From: Delphinus delphis
Taxonomy: Eukaryota; Chordata; Mammalia; Artiodactyla; Delphinidae
Direction of reading: 5' to 3'
Length of the DNA: 64,000 bases
NCBI RefSeq assembly: GCF_949987515.2
Contig: NW_027192671.1
Coordinates: 62,001-126,000 of the forward strand
The translations under genes were made by a program, and so were the position numbers. Under the pieces are notes generated by a model. It searched no databases and had not been told where the DNA came from. It was given only the letters and a program-made list of their open reading frames with translations. Shown piece after piece: positions 1 through 12,945 of the stretch (position 1 is its first letter; every line of letters starts with the position of its first letter).

Positions 1-310
1 CATTTCCCACCAGGAAGAGGAATTAACCAAAGGCTCAGCGTGCCGTGCCAGAACCAGATTAGGGCCTGAAGACATCCTGCGGTGTTGCGGCCAGGTCACA
101 AGAAAGCGAGTTGAAGAAAGGAGCTCAGGGGCACTGTAATTCACAAACCTGCAGAGTTATAAATGACAGCTATTGTCCAAAAATATACTGAAGTAAGGCT
201 GCCAAGAGGACTTGAAAGCGGGGCAGAATTGCAGGAAACCGATTTCAGGAGGTAGACTGGAATTGCATTGAAAGCATAGGAAAAGAGGCAGAACGTCCAC
301 AATGATGCAC
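1..310 (+). repeat. Partial satellite monomer, 3' end only
   Basis: This is the unidentified (non-L1) end of a monomer whose start lies outside the window. It runs up to the first palindrome at 311. Confidence 0.9.
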
Positions 311-382
311 TTGGCCAAAAAGGGCGTATGCGTTTTTTCCTGAATATATTCAGGAAAAAACGCATACGCCCTTTTTGGCCAA
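311..382. repeat. 72-bp perfect palindrome, mariner-MITE-like, one per monomer
   Basis: The two 36-bp arms are exact reverse complements with no spacer; the centre lies between 346 and 347 and the ends read TTGGCCAAAAAG...CTTTTTGGCCAA. Copies start at every monomer start listed here. By eye 22 of 35 copies in the homogenised arrays are perfect; those with defects start at 9,787, 12,946, 17,683, 19,262, 24,000, 27,159, 33,477, 38,215, 49,808, 52,967, 57,704, 60,862 and 62,441. From memory, ruminant genomes carry many mariner-derived palindromes with the same TTGGCCAAAAAG terminus, a T-run before CC, and a short AT-rich centre; the family assignment is inference. No TA target duplication is visible. 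Confidence 0.85.
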
Positions 383-392
383 CCAAGCAAGC

Positions 393-1218
393 TTGCAAAG
401 GAAATCTGCACTACAATGAAGTCTCACTTCCCCCTGGTCAAAAGGGCCATCTGAAAAAAGTGTAAAATCCAGAAAGGCAGGACAGGCCATGGAGAACTGG
501 GAGCCTTGTTATGCTGATGGGCGGGATGTAAATTGCCAACAGACACTCGGGAGAAGTGTATGGTGTTTCCTGAAACATCTAAAAAACAAAGCAACAGAGC
601 CTAGGGCACTGCCACTTATGGTCCTATAGCTTAGGGAATTTCAAATCAAAAAGACACAGCCACCCCAAAGTTTGGAACGGCTCTGTTTACAAGAACCTCG
701 TTTACAGTACAAGTTCAACATCGCAGAAATTGAAAAATGGATAAAGAAGTTGTGGTATTTACTTACAAAGCAATATCACTCAGCAATGAAATCTGTGTCA
801 TCAGGCCCTTAGTAGCACAATGAGTGGATTCAGGTATGATGATTCTAACTGAAATAAGTCACACAGAAAAAGAAACATCATAAGATATCAGTAATACACG
901 GAATGTAAACTTGGCTACACAGGAACTGAATTACAGAACAGAACAGGGTCTCAAATTTAGAAAACCAACTTATGCTTGCTTAAGGGGAAAGGTGAGTTGG
1001 GGTGCTGCATAAAACCAGAGATTGAAATGAGCACAGATAATGTTCCTTAAGCCAAATATGGAATAGACAAGAGCTACTCCTTGCTCAACGAAATGGACTC
1101 AATACCGCATATTAAACGCCTAAGAATGTACCTGACTAGTAAGTATCTTAAAACCTATGGATTGCTATGTCTCCGAAAGAGAATCAAGCATGTGTACAGG
1201 GGCATAAACGCAGCAGTG
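393..1218 (+). mobile_element. L1-derived half of the satellite monomer (representative, in M1)
   Basis: From just after the palindrome the unit follows the 3' end of a cetartiodactyl L1 in the sense direction. ORF2 C-terminal landmarks are visible: the AATGAAGTCTCAC start, ATCAAAAAGACACA, GGATAAAGAAG with a following TGTGGTA, and CACTCAGCAATGAAAT. L1 3' UTR landmarks follow: AAGTCACACAGAAAAAGAAA and AAGGGGAAAGGTGAG. The same features occur in the less decayed L1 at 39,006-39,744, so the alignment can be made within the window. The element is old and no coding capacity remains. The L1 A-rich tail is missing here but present in D1 and D2. Confidence 0.85.
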
Positions 1219-1889
1219 ATAGGATTGGAGAGGTTCGGTGAGCAAATGAAGACCCTTTGAAGTCATATTGCATGGTACCCATTCCACGGGTTTCAACTAC
1301 CCAGGTTTTAGGTATTCTTCCTTCAGCTAAAACATGCATGTGGAACCCAAGTATGATCAACCATGTGAACGGGAGACGTGTTCAAATATGTCTCAGTTTT
1401 CCTCCCCTGGTACTCGGGTGCAACATTCCAGCCGCTTTACTAACACTCTCCCCACTTGGAAAGTCAGCGCCTTTAACCTCCTTTTTGGCCCAGTTTGCAA
1501 TTTCTGCGGAAGATGAACAGGAATAGCGAGAACAAATGAGAGGCTAGCTGGAGGTGTCTGGACGGGCAAATTTAACTCTCATTTCCCACCAGGAAGAGGA
1601 AATAACCAAAGGCTCAGCATGCCGGGCCGGAACCAGATTAGGGCCTGAAGCCATCCTGCAGTGTTGCGGCCAGCTCAAAAGAAAGCGAGTTGAAGAAAGG
1701 AGCTCAGGGGCACTGTAATTCACAAACCTGCAGAGTTATAAATGACAGCTATCGTCCAAAAATAGACTGAAGTAAGGCTGCCAAGAGGACTTGAAAGCGG
1801 GGCAGAATTGCAGGAAACCGATTTCAGGAGGTAGACTGGAATTGCATTGAAAGCATAGGAAAAGAGGCAGAACGTCCACAATGATGCAC

Positions 1890-3468
1890 TTGGCCAAAAA
1901 GGGCGTATGCGTTTTTTCCTGAATATATTCAGGAAAAAACGCATACGCCCTTTTTGGCCAACCAAGCAAGCTTGCAAAGGAAATCTGCACTACAATGAAG
2001 TCTCACTTCCCCCCGGTCAAAAGGGCCATCTGAAAAAAGTGTAAAATCCAGAAAGGCAGGACAGGCCATGGAGAACTGGGAGCCTTGTTATGCTGAAGGG
2101 CGGGATGTAAATTGCCAACAACCACTCGGGAGAAGTGTATGGTGTTTCCTAAAACATCTAAAAAACAAAGCAACAGAGCCTAGGGCACTTCCACTTATGG
2201 TCCTATAGCTTAGGGAATTTAAAATCAAAAAGACACAGCCACCCCAAAGTTTCGAACGGCTCTGTTTACAAGAACCTCGTTTACAGTACAAGTTCAACAT
2301 CGCAGAAAGTGAAAAATGGATAAAGAACTTGTGGTACTTACGTACAATGCAGTATCACTCAGCAATGAAATCTATGTCATCAGGCCCTTAGCAGCATAAT
2401 GAGTGGATTCAGGTACGATGATTCTAACTGAAATAAGTCACACAGAAAAAGAAACATCATAAGATATCACTAATACACGGAATGTAAACTTGGCTACACA
2501 GGAACTGAATTACAGAACAGAACAGGGTCTCAAATTTAGAAAACCATCTTATGCTTGCTTAAGGGGAAAGGTGAGTTGGGGTGCTGCATAAAACCAGAGA
2601 TTGAAATGAGAACAGATAAAGTTCCTTAAGCCAAATATGGAATAGACAAGAGCTACTCCTTGCTCAACGAAATGGACTCAACACCGCATATTAAACGCCT
2701 AAGAATGTACCTGACTAGTAAGTATCTTAAAACCTATGGATTGCTATGTCTCCGAAAGAGAATCAAGCATGTGTACAGGGGCATAAACGCAGCAGTGATA
2801 GGATTGGAGAGGTTCGGTGAGCAAATGAAGACCCTTTGAAGTCATATTGCATGGTACCCATTCCACGGGTTTCAACTACCCAGGTTTAAGGTATTCTTCC
2901 TTCAGCTAAAACATGCATGTGGAACCCAAGTATGATCAACCATGTGAACGGGAGACGTGTTCAAATATGTCTCAGTTTTCGTACCCTGGTACTCGGGTGC
3001 AACATTCCAGACGCTTTACTAACACTCTCCCCACTTGGAAAGTCAGCGCCTTTAACCTCCTGTTTGGCCCAGTTTGCAATTTCTGCGGAAGATGAACAGG
3101 AATAGCGAGAACCAATGAGAGACTAGCTGGAGGTGTCTGGACGGGCAAATTTAACTCTCATTTCCCACCAGGAAGAGGAATTAACCAAAGGCTCAGCGTG
3201 CCGTGCCAGAACCAGATTAGGGCCTGAAGACATCCTGCGGTGTTGCGGCCAGGTCACAAGAAAGCGAGTTGAAGAAAGGAGCTCAGGGGCACTGTAATTC
3301 ACAAACCTGCAGAGTTATAAATGACAGCTATCGTCCAAAAATAGACTGAAGTAAGGCTGCCAAGAGGACTTGAAAGCGGGGCAGAATTGCAGGAAACCGA
3401 TTTCAGGAGGTAGACTGGAATTGCATTGAAAGCATAGGAAAAGAGGCAGAACGTCCACAATGATGCAC
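1890..3468 (+). repeat. Satellite monomer M2 (1,579 bp)
   Basis: Short form (CCAAG). Perfect palindrome. It combines the short-form length site with CGTACC at about 2,980, a base state otherwise found in long-form units, so it looks like a mosaic. Confidence 0.9.
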
Positions 3469-5047
3469 TTGGCCAAAAAGGGCGTATGCGTTTTTTCCTG
3501 AATATATTCAGGAAAAAACGCATACGCCCTTTTTGGCCAACCAAGCAAGCTTGCAAAGGAAATCTGCACTACAATGAAGTCTCACTTCCCCCCGGTCAGA
3601 AGGGCCATCTGAAAACAGTGTAAAATCCAGAAAGGCAGAACAGGCCATGGAGAACTGGGAGCCTTGTTATGCTGATGGGCGGGATGTAAATTGCCAACAA
3701 CCACTTGGGAGAAGTGTATGGTGTTTCCTGAAACATCTAAATAACAAAGCAACAGAGCCTAGGGCACTGCCACTTATGGTCCTATAGCTTAGGGAATTTC
3801 AAATCAAAAAGACACAGCCACCCCAAAGTTTCGAACGGCTCTGTTTACAAGAACCTCGTTTACAGTACAAGTTCAACATCGCAGAAATTGAAAAATGGAT
3901 AAAGAAGTTGTGGTATTTACTTACAAAGCAATATCACTCAACAATGAAATCTGTGTCATCAGGCCCTTAGCAGCACAATGAGTGGATTCAGGTATGATGA
4001 TTCTAACTGAAATAAGTCACACAGAAAAAGAAACATCATAAGATATCAGTAATACACGGAATGGAAACTTGGCTACACAGGAACTGAATTACAGAACAGA
4101 ACAGGGTCTCAAATTTAGAAAACCAACTTATGCTTGCTTAAGGGTAAAGGTGAGTTGGGGTGCTGCATAAAACCAGAGATTGAAATGAGCACAGATAAAG
4201 TTCCTTAAGCCAAATATGGAATAGACAAGAGCTACTCCTTGCTCAACGAAATGGACTCAACACCCCATATTAAACGCCTAAGAATGTACCTGACTAGTAA
4301 GTATCTTAAAACCTATGGATTGCTATGTGTCCGAAACAGAATCAAGCATGTGTACAGGGGCATAAACGCAGCAGTGATAGGATTGGAGAGGATCAGTGAG
4401 CAAATGAAGACGCTTTGAAGTCATATTGCATGGTACCCATTCCACGGGTTTCAACTACCCAGGTTTTAGGTATTCTTCCTTCAGCTAAAACATGCATGTG
4501 GAACCCAAGTATGATCAACCATGTGAACGGGAGACGTGTTCAAATATGTCTCAGTTTTCCTCCCCTGGTACTCGGGTGCAACATTCCAGACGCTTTACTA
4601 ACACTCTCCCCACTTGGAAAGTCAGCGCCTTTAACCTCCTGTTTGGCCCAGTTTGCAATTTCTGCGGAAGATGAACAGGAATAGCGAGAACCAATGAGAG
4701 ACTAGCTGGAGGTGTCTGGACGGGCAAATTTAACTCTCATTTCCCACCAGGAAGAGGAAATAACCAAAGGCTCAGCGTGCCGTGCCGTAACCAGATTAGG
4801 GCCTGAAGCCATCTTGCGGTGTTGCGGCCAGCTCACAAGAAAGCGAGTTGAAGAAAGGAGCTCAGGGGCACTGTAATTCACAAACCTGCAGAGTTATAAA
4901 TGACAGCTATCGTCCAAAAATAGACTGAAGTAAGGCTGCCAAGAGGACTTGAAAGCGGGGCAGAATTGCAGGAAACCGATTTCAGGAGGTAGACTGGAAT
5001 TGCATTGAAAGCATAGGAAAAGAGGCAGAACGTCCACAATGATGCAC
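3469..5047 (+). repeat. Satellite monomer M3 (1,579 bp)
   Basis: Short form with a perfect palindrome. It carries GGGTAAAGG at about 4,142, a state more usual in long-form units. Confidence 0.9.
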
Positions 5048-6626
5048 TTGGCCAAAAAGGGCGTATGCGTTTTTTCCTGAATATATTCAGGAAAAAACGC
5101 ATACGCCCTTTTTGGCCAACCAAGCAAGCTTGCAAAGGAAATCTGCACTACAATGAAGTCTCACTTCCCCCTGGTCAAAAGGGCCATCTGAAAAAAGTGT
5201 AAAATCCAGAAAGGCAGGACAGGCCATGGAGAACTGGGAGCCTTGTTATGCTGAAGGGCGGGATGTAAATTGCCAATAAACACTCGGGAGAAGTGTATGG
5301 TGTTTCCTGAAACATCTAAAAAACAAAGCAACAGAGCCTAGGGCACTTCCACTTATGGTCCTATAGTTTAGGGAATTTAAAATCAAAAAGACACAGCCAC
5401 CCCAAAGTTTGGAACGGCTCTGTTTACAAGAACCTCGTTTACAGTACAAGTTCAACATCGCAGAAAGTGAAAAATGGATAAAAAAGTTGTGGTATTTACT
5501 TACAAAGCAATATCACTCAGCAATGAAATCTGTGTCATCAGGCCCTTAGCAGCACAATGAGTGGATTCAGGTATGATGATTCTAACTGAAATAAGTCACA
5601 CAGAAAAAGAAACATCATAAGATATCAGTAATACACGGAATGGAAACTTGGCTACACAGGAACTGAATTACAGAACAGAACAGGGTCTCAAATTTAGAAA
5701 ATCAACTTATGCTTGCTTAAGGGGAAAGGTGAGTTGGGGTGCTGCATAAAACCAGAGATTGAAATGAGCACAGATAAAGTTCCTTAAGCCAAATATGGAA
5801 TAGACAAGAGCTACTCCTTGCTCAACGTAATGGACTCAACACCGCATATTAAACGCCTAAGAATGTACCTGACTAGTAAGTATCTTAAAACCTATGGATT
5901 GCTATGTCTCCGAAAGAGAATCAAGCATGTGTACAGGGGCATAAACGCAGCAGTGATAGGATTGGAGAGGTTCGGTGAGCAAATGAAGACCCTTTGAAGT
6001 CATATTTCATGGTACCCATTCCACGGGTTTCAAATACACAGGTTTAAGGTATTCTTCCTTCAGCTAAAACATGCATGTGGAACCCAAGTATGATCAACCA
6101 TGTGAACGGGAGACGTGTTCAAATATGTCTCAGTTTTCCTCCCCTGGTACTCGGGTGCAACATTCCAGACGCTTTACTAACACTCTCCCCACTTGGAAAG
6201 TCAGCGCCTTTAACCTCCTGTTTGGCCCAGTTTGCAATTTCTGCGGAAGATGAACAGGAATAGCGAGAACCAATGAGAGGCTAGCTGGAGGTGTCTGGAC
6301 GGGCAAATTTAACTCTCATTTCCCACCAGGAAGAGGAAATAACCAAAGGCTCAGCATGCCGTGCCGGAACCAGATTAAGGCCTGAAGCCATCCTGCGGTG
6401 TTGCGGCCAGGTCACAAGAAAGCGAGTTGAAGAAAGGAGTTCAGGGGCACTGTAATTCACAAACCTGCAGAGTTATAAATGACAGCTATCGTCCAAAAAT
6501 AGACTGAAGTAAGGCTGCCAAGAGGACTTGAAAGCGGGGCAGAATTGCAGGAAACCGATTTCAGGAGGTAGACTGGAATTGCATTGAAAGCATAGGAAAA
6601 GAGGCAGAACGTCCACAATGATGCAC
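5048..6626 (+). repeat. Satellite monomer M4 (1,579 bp)
   Basis: Short form with a perfect palindrome. It has private changes such as CAATAAACACTC near 5,274 where neighbours read CAACA. Confidence 0.9.
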
Positions 6627-8206
6627 TTGGCCAAAAAGGGCGTATGCGTTTTTTCCTGAATATATTCAGGAAAAAACGCATACGCCCTTTTTGGCCAACC
6701 AAGCAAGCTTGCAAAGGAAATCTGCACTACAATGAAGTCTCACTTCCCCCCGGTCAAAAGGGCCATCTGAAAAAAGTGTAAAATCCAGAAAGGCAGGACA
6801 GGCCATGGAGAACTGGGAGCCTTGTTATGCTGATGGGCAGGATGTAAATTGCCAACAACCACTCGGGAGAAGTGTATGGTGTTTCCTGAAACATCTAAAA
6901 AACAAAGCAACAGAGCCTAGGGCACTTCCACTTATGGTCCTATAGCTTAGGGAAATTAAAATCAAAAAGACACAGCCACCCCAAAGTTTGGAACGGCTCT
7001 GTTTACAAGAACCTCGTTTACAGTACAAGTTCAACATCGCAGAAAGTGAAAAATGGATAAAGAACTTGTGGTACTTACGTACAATGCAGTATCACTCAGC
7101 AATGAAATCTATGTCATCAGGCCCGTAGCAGCATAATGAGTGGATTCAGGTACGATGATTCTAACTGAAATAAGTCACACAGAAAAAGAAACATCATAAG
7201 ATATCACTAATACACGGAATGTAAACTTGGCTACACAGGAACTGAATTACAGAACAGAACAGGGTCTCAAATTTACAAAACCAACTTATGCTTGCTTAAG
7301 GGTAAAGGTGAGTTGGGGTGCTGCATAAAACCAGAGATTGAAATGAGCACAGATAAAGTTCCTTAAGCCAAATATGGAATAGACAAGAGCTACTCCTTGC
7401 TCAACGAAATGGACTCAACACCGCATATTAAATGCCTAAGAATGTACCTGACTAGTAAGTATCTTAAAACCTATGGATTGCTATGTCTCCGAAAGAGAAT
7501 CAAGCATGTGTACAGGGGCATAAACGCAGCAGTGATAGGATTGGAGAGGTTCGGTGAGCAAATGAAGACCCTTTGAAGTCATATTGCATGGTACCCATTC
7601 CACGGGTTTCAACTACCCAGGTTTAAGGTATTCTTCCTTCAGCTAAAACATGCATGTGGAACCTAGAGTATGATCAACCATGTGATCGGGAGACGTGTTC
7701 AAATATGTCTCAGTTTTCATACCCTGGTACTCGGGTGCAACATTCCAGACGCTTTACTAACACTCTCCCCACTTGGAGAGTCAGTCCCTTTAACCTCCTG
7801 TTTGGCCCAGTTTGCAATTTCTGTGGAAGATGAACAGGAATAGGCAGAACCAATGAGAGACTAGCTGGAGGTGTCTGGATGGGCAAATTTAACTCTCATT
7901 TCCCACCAGGAAGAGGAATTAACCGAAGGCTCAGCGTGCCGTGCCAGAACCAGATTAGGGCCTGAAGACATCCTGCGGTATTGCGGCTAGGTCACAAGAA
8001 AGCGAGTTGAAGAAAGGAGCTCAGGGGCACTGTAATTCACAAACCTGCAGAGTTATAAATGACAGCTATCGTCCAAAAATAGACTGAAGTAAGGCTGCCA
8101 AGAGGACTTGAAAGCGGGGCAGAATTGCAGGAAACCGATTTCAGGAGGTAGACTGGAATTGCATTGAAAGCATAGGAAAAGAGGCAGAACGTCCACAATG
8201 ATGCAC
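6627..8206 (+). repeat. Satellite monomer M5 (1,580 bp)
   Basis: Long form: the length site reads CTAGAG (near 7,663), one base longer than CCAAG. It also has GTGATCGGG and GGAGAGTCAGTCCC, the long-form haplotype. Perfect palindrome. Confidence 0.9.
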
Positions 8207-9786
8207 TTGGCCAAAAAGGGCGTATGCGTTTTTTCCTGAATATATTCAGGAAAAAACGCATACGCCCTTTTTGGCCAACCAAGCAAGCTTGCAAAGGAAA
8301 TCTGCACTACAATGAAGTCTCACTTCCCCCCGGTCAAAAGGGCCATCTGAAAAAAGTGTAAAATCCAGAAAGGCAGGACAGGCCATGGAGAACTGGGAGC
8401 CTTGTTATGCTGAAGGGCGGGATGTAAATTGCCAACAACCACTTGGGAGAAGTGTATGGTGTTTCCTGAAACATCTAAAAAACAAAGCAACAGAGCCTAG
8501 GGCACTTCCACTTATGGTCCTATAGCTTAGGGAATTTAAAATCAAAAAGACACAGCCACCCCAAAGTTCGGAACGGCTCTGTTTACAAGAACCTCGTTTA
8601 CAGTACAAGTTCAACATCGCAGAAATAGAAAAATGGATAAAGAAGTTGTGGTATTTACTTACAAAGCAATATCACTCAGCAATGAAATCTGTGTCATCAG
8701 GCCCTTAGCAGCAGAATGAGTGGATGCAGGTATGATGATTCTAACTGAAATAAGTCACACAGAAAAAGAAACATCATAAGATATCACTAATACACGGAAT
8801 GTAAACTTGGCTACACAGGAACTGAATTACAGAACAGAACAGGGTCTCAAATTTAGAAAACCAACTTATGCTTGCTTAAGGGTAAAGGTGAGTTGGGGTG
8901 CTGCATAAAACCAGAGATTGAAATGAGCACAGATAAAGTTCCTTAAGCCAAATATGGAATAGACAAGAGCTACTCCTTGCTCAACGAAATGGACTCAACA
9001 CCGCATATTAAACGCCTAAGAATGTACCTGACTTGTAAGTATCTTAAAACCTATGGATTGCTATGTCTCCGAAAGAGAATCAAGCATGTGTACAGGGGCA
9101 TAAACGCAGCAGTGATAGGATTGGAGAGGTTCGGTGAGCAAATGAAGACCCTTTGAAGTCATATTGCATGGTACCCATTCCACGGGTCTCAACTACCCAG
9201 GTTTAAGGTATTCTTCCTTCAGCTAAAACATGCATGTGGAACCTAGAGTATGATCAACCATGTGATTGGGAGACGTGTTCAAATATGTCTCAGTTTTCGT
9301 ACCCTGGTACTCGGGTGCAACATTCCAGATGCTTTACTAACACTCTCCCCACTTGGAGAGTCAGTCCCTTTAACCTCCTGTTTGGCCCAGTTTGCAATTT
9401 CTGTGGAAGATGAACAGGAATAGCGAGAACCAATGAGAGACTAGCTGGAGGTGTCTGGATGGGCAAATTTAACTCTCATTTCCCACCAGGAAGAGGAATT
9501 AACCAAAGGCTCAGCGTGCCGTGCCAGAACCAGATTAGGGCCTGAAGACATCCTGCGGTGTTGCGGCCAGGTCACAAGAAAGCGAGTTGAAGAAAGGAGC
9601 TCAGGGGCACTGTAATTCACAAACCTGCAGAGTTATAAATGACAGCTATTGTCCAAAAATATACTGAAGTAAGGCTGCCAAGAGGACTTGAAAGTGGGGC
9701 AGAATTGCAGGAAACCGATTTCAGGAGGTAGACTGGAATTGCATTGAAAGCATAGGAAAAGAGGCAGAACGTCCACAATGATGCAC
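8207..9786 (+). repeat. Satellite monomer M6 (1,580 bp)
   Basis: Long form with perfect palindrome. From about 8,645 it is the first half of a dimer repeated in M8 (markers GCAGAATGAGTGGATGC, GACTTGTAAG, GTGATTGGG). Confidence 0.9.
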
Positions 9787-11595
9787 TTGGCCAAAAAGGG
9801 CGTATGCGTTTTTGCCTGAATATATTCAGGAAAAAACGCATACGCCCTTTTTTGCCAACCAAGCAAGCTTGCAAAGGAAATCTGCACTACAATGAAGTCT
9901 CACTTCCCCCCGGTCAAAAGGGCCATCTGAAAAAAGTGTAAAATCCAGAAAGGCAGGACAGGCCATGGAGAACTGGGAGCCTTGTTATGCTGATGGGCGG
10001 GATGTAAATTGCCAACAACCACTCGGGAGAAGTGTATGGTGTTTCCTGAAACATCTAAAAAACAAAGCAACAGAGCCTAGGGCACTTCCACTTATGGTCC
10101 TATAGCTTAGGGAATTTAAAATCAAAAAGACACAGCCACCCCAAAGTTTGGAATGGCTCTGTTTACAAGAACCTCGTTTACAGTACAAGTTCAACATCGC
10201 AGAAATTGAAAAATGGATAAAGAAGTTGTGGTATTTACTTACAAAGCAATATCACTCAGCAATGAAATCTGTGTCATCAGGCCCTTAGCAGCACAATGAG
10301 TGGATTCAGGTACGATGATTCTAACTGAAATAAGTCACACAGAAAAAGAAACATCATAAGATATCAGTAATACACGGAATGTAAACTTGGCTACACAGGA
10401 ACTGAATTACAGAACAGAACAGGGTCTCAAATTTAGAAAACCAACTTATGCTTGCTTAAGGGGAAAGGTGAGTTGGGGTGCTGCATAAAACCAGAGATTG
10501 AAATGAGCACAGATAAAGTTCCTTAAGCCAAATATGGAATAGACAAGAGCTACTCCTTGCTCAAAGAAATGGACTCAACACCGCATATTAAACGCCTAAG
10601 AATGTACCTGACTAGTAAGTATCTTAAAACCTATGGATTGCTATGTCTCCGAAAGAGAATCAAGCATGTGTACAGGGGCATAAACGCAGCAGTGATAGGA
10701 TTGGAGAGGTTCGGTGAGCAAATGAAGACCCTTTGAAGTCATATTGCATGGTACCCATTCCACGGGTTTCAACTACCCAGGTTTTAGGTATTCTTCCTTC
10801 AGCTAAAACATGCATGTGGAACCCAAGTATGATCAACCATGTGAACGGGAGACGTGTTCAAATATGTCTCAGTTCTCCTCCCCTGGTACTCGGGTGCAAC
10901 ATTCCAGACGCTTTACTAACACTCTCCCCACTTGGAAAGTCAGCGCCTTAAACCTCCTGTTTGGCCCAGTTTGCAATTTCTGCGGAAGATGAACAGGAAT
11001 AGCGAGAACCAATGAGAGGCTAGCTGGAGGTGTCTGGACGGGCAAATTTAACTCTCATTTCCCACCAGGAAGAGGAAATAACCAAAGGCTCAGCGTGCCG
11101 TGCCGGAACCAGATTAGGGCCTGAAGCCATCCTGCGGTGTTGCGGCCAGCTCAAAAGAAAGCGAGTTGAAGAAAGGAGCTCAGGGGCACTGTAATTCACA
11201 AACCTGCAGAGTTATAAATGACAGCTATCGTCCAAAAATAGACTGAAGTAAGGCTGCCAAGAGGACTTGAAAGCGGGGCAGAATTGCAGGAAACCGATTT
11301 CAGGAGGTAGACTGGAATTGCATTGAAAGCATAGGAAAAGAGGCAGAACGTCCACAATGATGCACTTGGCCAAAAAGGGCGTATGCGTTTTTTCCTGAAT
11401 ATATTCAGGAAAAAACGCATACGCCCTTTTTGGCCAACCAAGCAAGCTTGCAAAGGAAATCTGCACTACAATGAAGTCTCACTTCCCCCCGGTCAAAAGG
11501 GCCATCTGAAAAAAGTGTAAAATCCAGAAAGGCAGGACAGGCCATGGAGAACTGGGAGCCTTGTTATGCTGAAGGGCGGGATGTAAATTGCCAAC
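8645..11595 (+). repeat. First copy of a tandemly duplicated dimer (M6-M7)
   Basis: This stretch recurs at 11,804-14,754, displaced by 3,159 bp (1,580 + 1,579). Every diagnostic variant I checked is shared, including GACTTGTAAG, CCAGATGCTTT, the two palindrome defects, AAAGTGGGG, CAAAGAAATGG, GTTCTCCTCC and GCCTTAAACC. The limits are set by differences at the flanks (GAAATAGAAAA against GAAAGTGAAAA on the left, CAACCACTT against CAAACACTC on the right). Confidence 0.85.
9787..11365 (+). repeat. Satellite monomer M7 (1,579 bp)
   Basis: Short form. The palindrome has two non-matching defects, GTTTTTGCC in the left arm and TTTTTTGCC at the right end, both shared with M9. Confidence 0.9.
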
Positions 11596-12945
11596 AACCA
11601 CTTGGGAGAAGTGTATGGTGTTTCCTGAAACATCTAAAAAACAAAGCAACAGAGCCTAGGGCACTTCCACTTATGGTCCTATAGCTTAGGGAATTTAAAA
11701 TCAAAAAGACACAGCCACCCCAAAGTTTCGAATGGCTCTGTTTACAAGAACCTCGTTTACAGTACAAGTTCAACATCGCAGAAAGTGAAAAATGGATAAA
11801 AAAGTTGTGGTATTTACTTACAAAGCAATATCACTCAGCAATGAAATCTGTGTCATCAGGCCCTTAGCAGCAGAATGAGTGGATGCAGGTATGATGATTC
11901 TAACTGAAATAAGTCACACAGAAAAAGAAACATCATAAGATATCACTAATACACGGAATGTAAACTTGGCTACACAGGAACTGAATTACAGAACAGAACA
12001 GGGTCTCAAATTTAGAAAACCAACTTATGCTTGCTTAAGGGTAAAGGTGAGTTGGGGTGCTGCATAAAACCAGAGATTGAAATGAGCACAGATAAAGTTC
12101 CTTAAGCCAAATATGGAATAGACAAGAGCTACTCCTTGCTCAACGAAATGGACTCAACACCGCATATTAAACGCCTAAGAATGTACCTGACTTGTAAGTA
12201 TCTTAAAACCTATGGATTGCTATGTCTCCGAAAGAGAATCAAGCATGTGTACAGGGGCATAAACGCAGCAGTGATAGGATTGGAGAGGTTCGGTGAGCAA
12301 ATGAAGACCCTTTGAAGTCATATTGCATGGTACCCATTCCACGGGTCTCAACTACCCAGGTTTAAGGTATTCTTCCTTCAGCTAAAACATGCATGTGGAA
12401 CCTAGAGTATGATCAACCATGTGATTGGGAGACGTGTTCAAATATGTCTCAGTTTTCGTACCCTGGTACTCGGGTGCAACATTCCAGATGCTTTACTAAC
12501 ACTCTCCCCACTTGGAGAGTCAGTCCCTTTAACCTCCTGTTTGGCCCAGTTTGCAATTTCTGTGGAAGATGAACAGGAATAGCGAGAACCAATGAGAGAC
12601 TAGCTGGAGGTGTCTGGATGGGCAAATTTAACTCTCATTTCCCACCAGGAAGAGGAATTAACCAAAGGCTCAGCGTGCCGTGCCAGAACCAGATTAGGGC
12701 CTGAAGACATCCTGCGGTGTTGCGGCCAGGTCACAAGAAAGCGAGTTGAAGAAAGGAGCTCAGGGGCACTGTAATTCACAAACCTGCAGAGTTATAAATG
12801 ACAGCTATTGTCCAAAAATATACTGAAGTAAGGCTGCCAAGAGGACTTGAAAGTGGGGCAGAATTGCAGGAAACCGATTTCAGGAGGTAGACTGGAATTG
12901 CATTGAAAGCATAGGAAAAGAGGCAGAACGTCCACAATGATGCAC
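11366..12945 (+). repeat. Satellite monomer M8 (1,580 bp)
   Basis: Long form with perfect palindrome. From about 11,804 it is a copy of M6. Confidence 0.9.

Larger units (their letters stand above)
311..1889 (+). repeat. Satellite monomer M1 (1,579 bp), reference unit for this annotation
   Basis: Layout: palindrome 311-382, L1-derived segment about 393-1,218, deletion joint at about 1,219/1,220, then unidentified sequence to 1,889. Length site (near 1,347) reads CCAAG, the short form. The palindrome is perfect. Confidence 0.92.

Noticed and set aside
311..382. Bacterial-type terminator or replication-origin hairpin
   Set aside because: The host is a mammal. The arms fit a mariner MITE, and nothing else in the unit suggests an origin or transcription unit.
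141..411. Repeated minus-strand open frames of 84-85 codons over the palindrome in nearly every monomer
   Set aside because: They recur because the repeat recurs. They lie antisense to the palindrome and neighbouring sequence, two overlapping frames are open together, and neither protein has a recognisable domain.
1077..1093. CENP-B-box-like site (reverse strand TTTCGTTGAGCAAGGAG)
   Set aside because: The first eight positions fit, but the central A and the CGGG half needed for binding are missing. D1 and D2 do not have it either, so it is probably chance.
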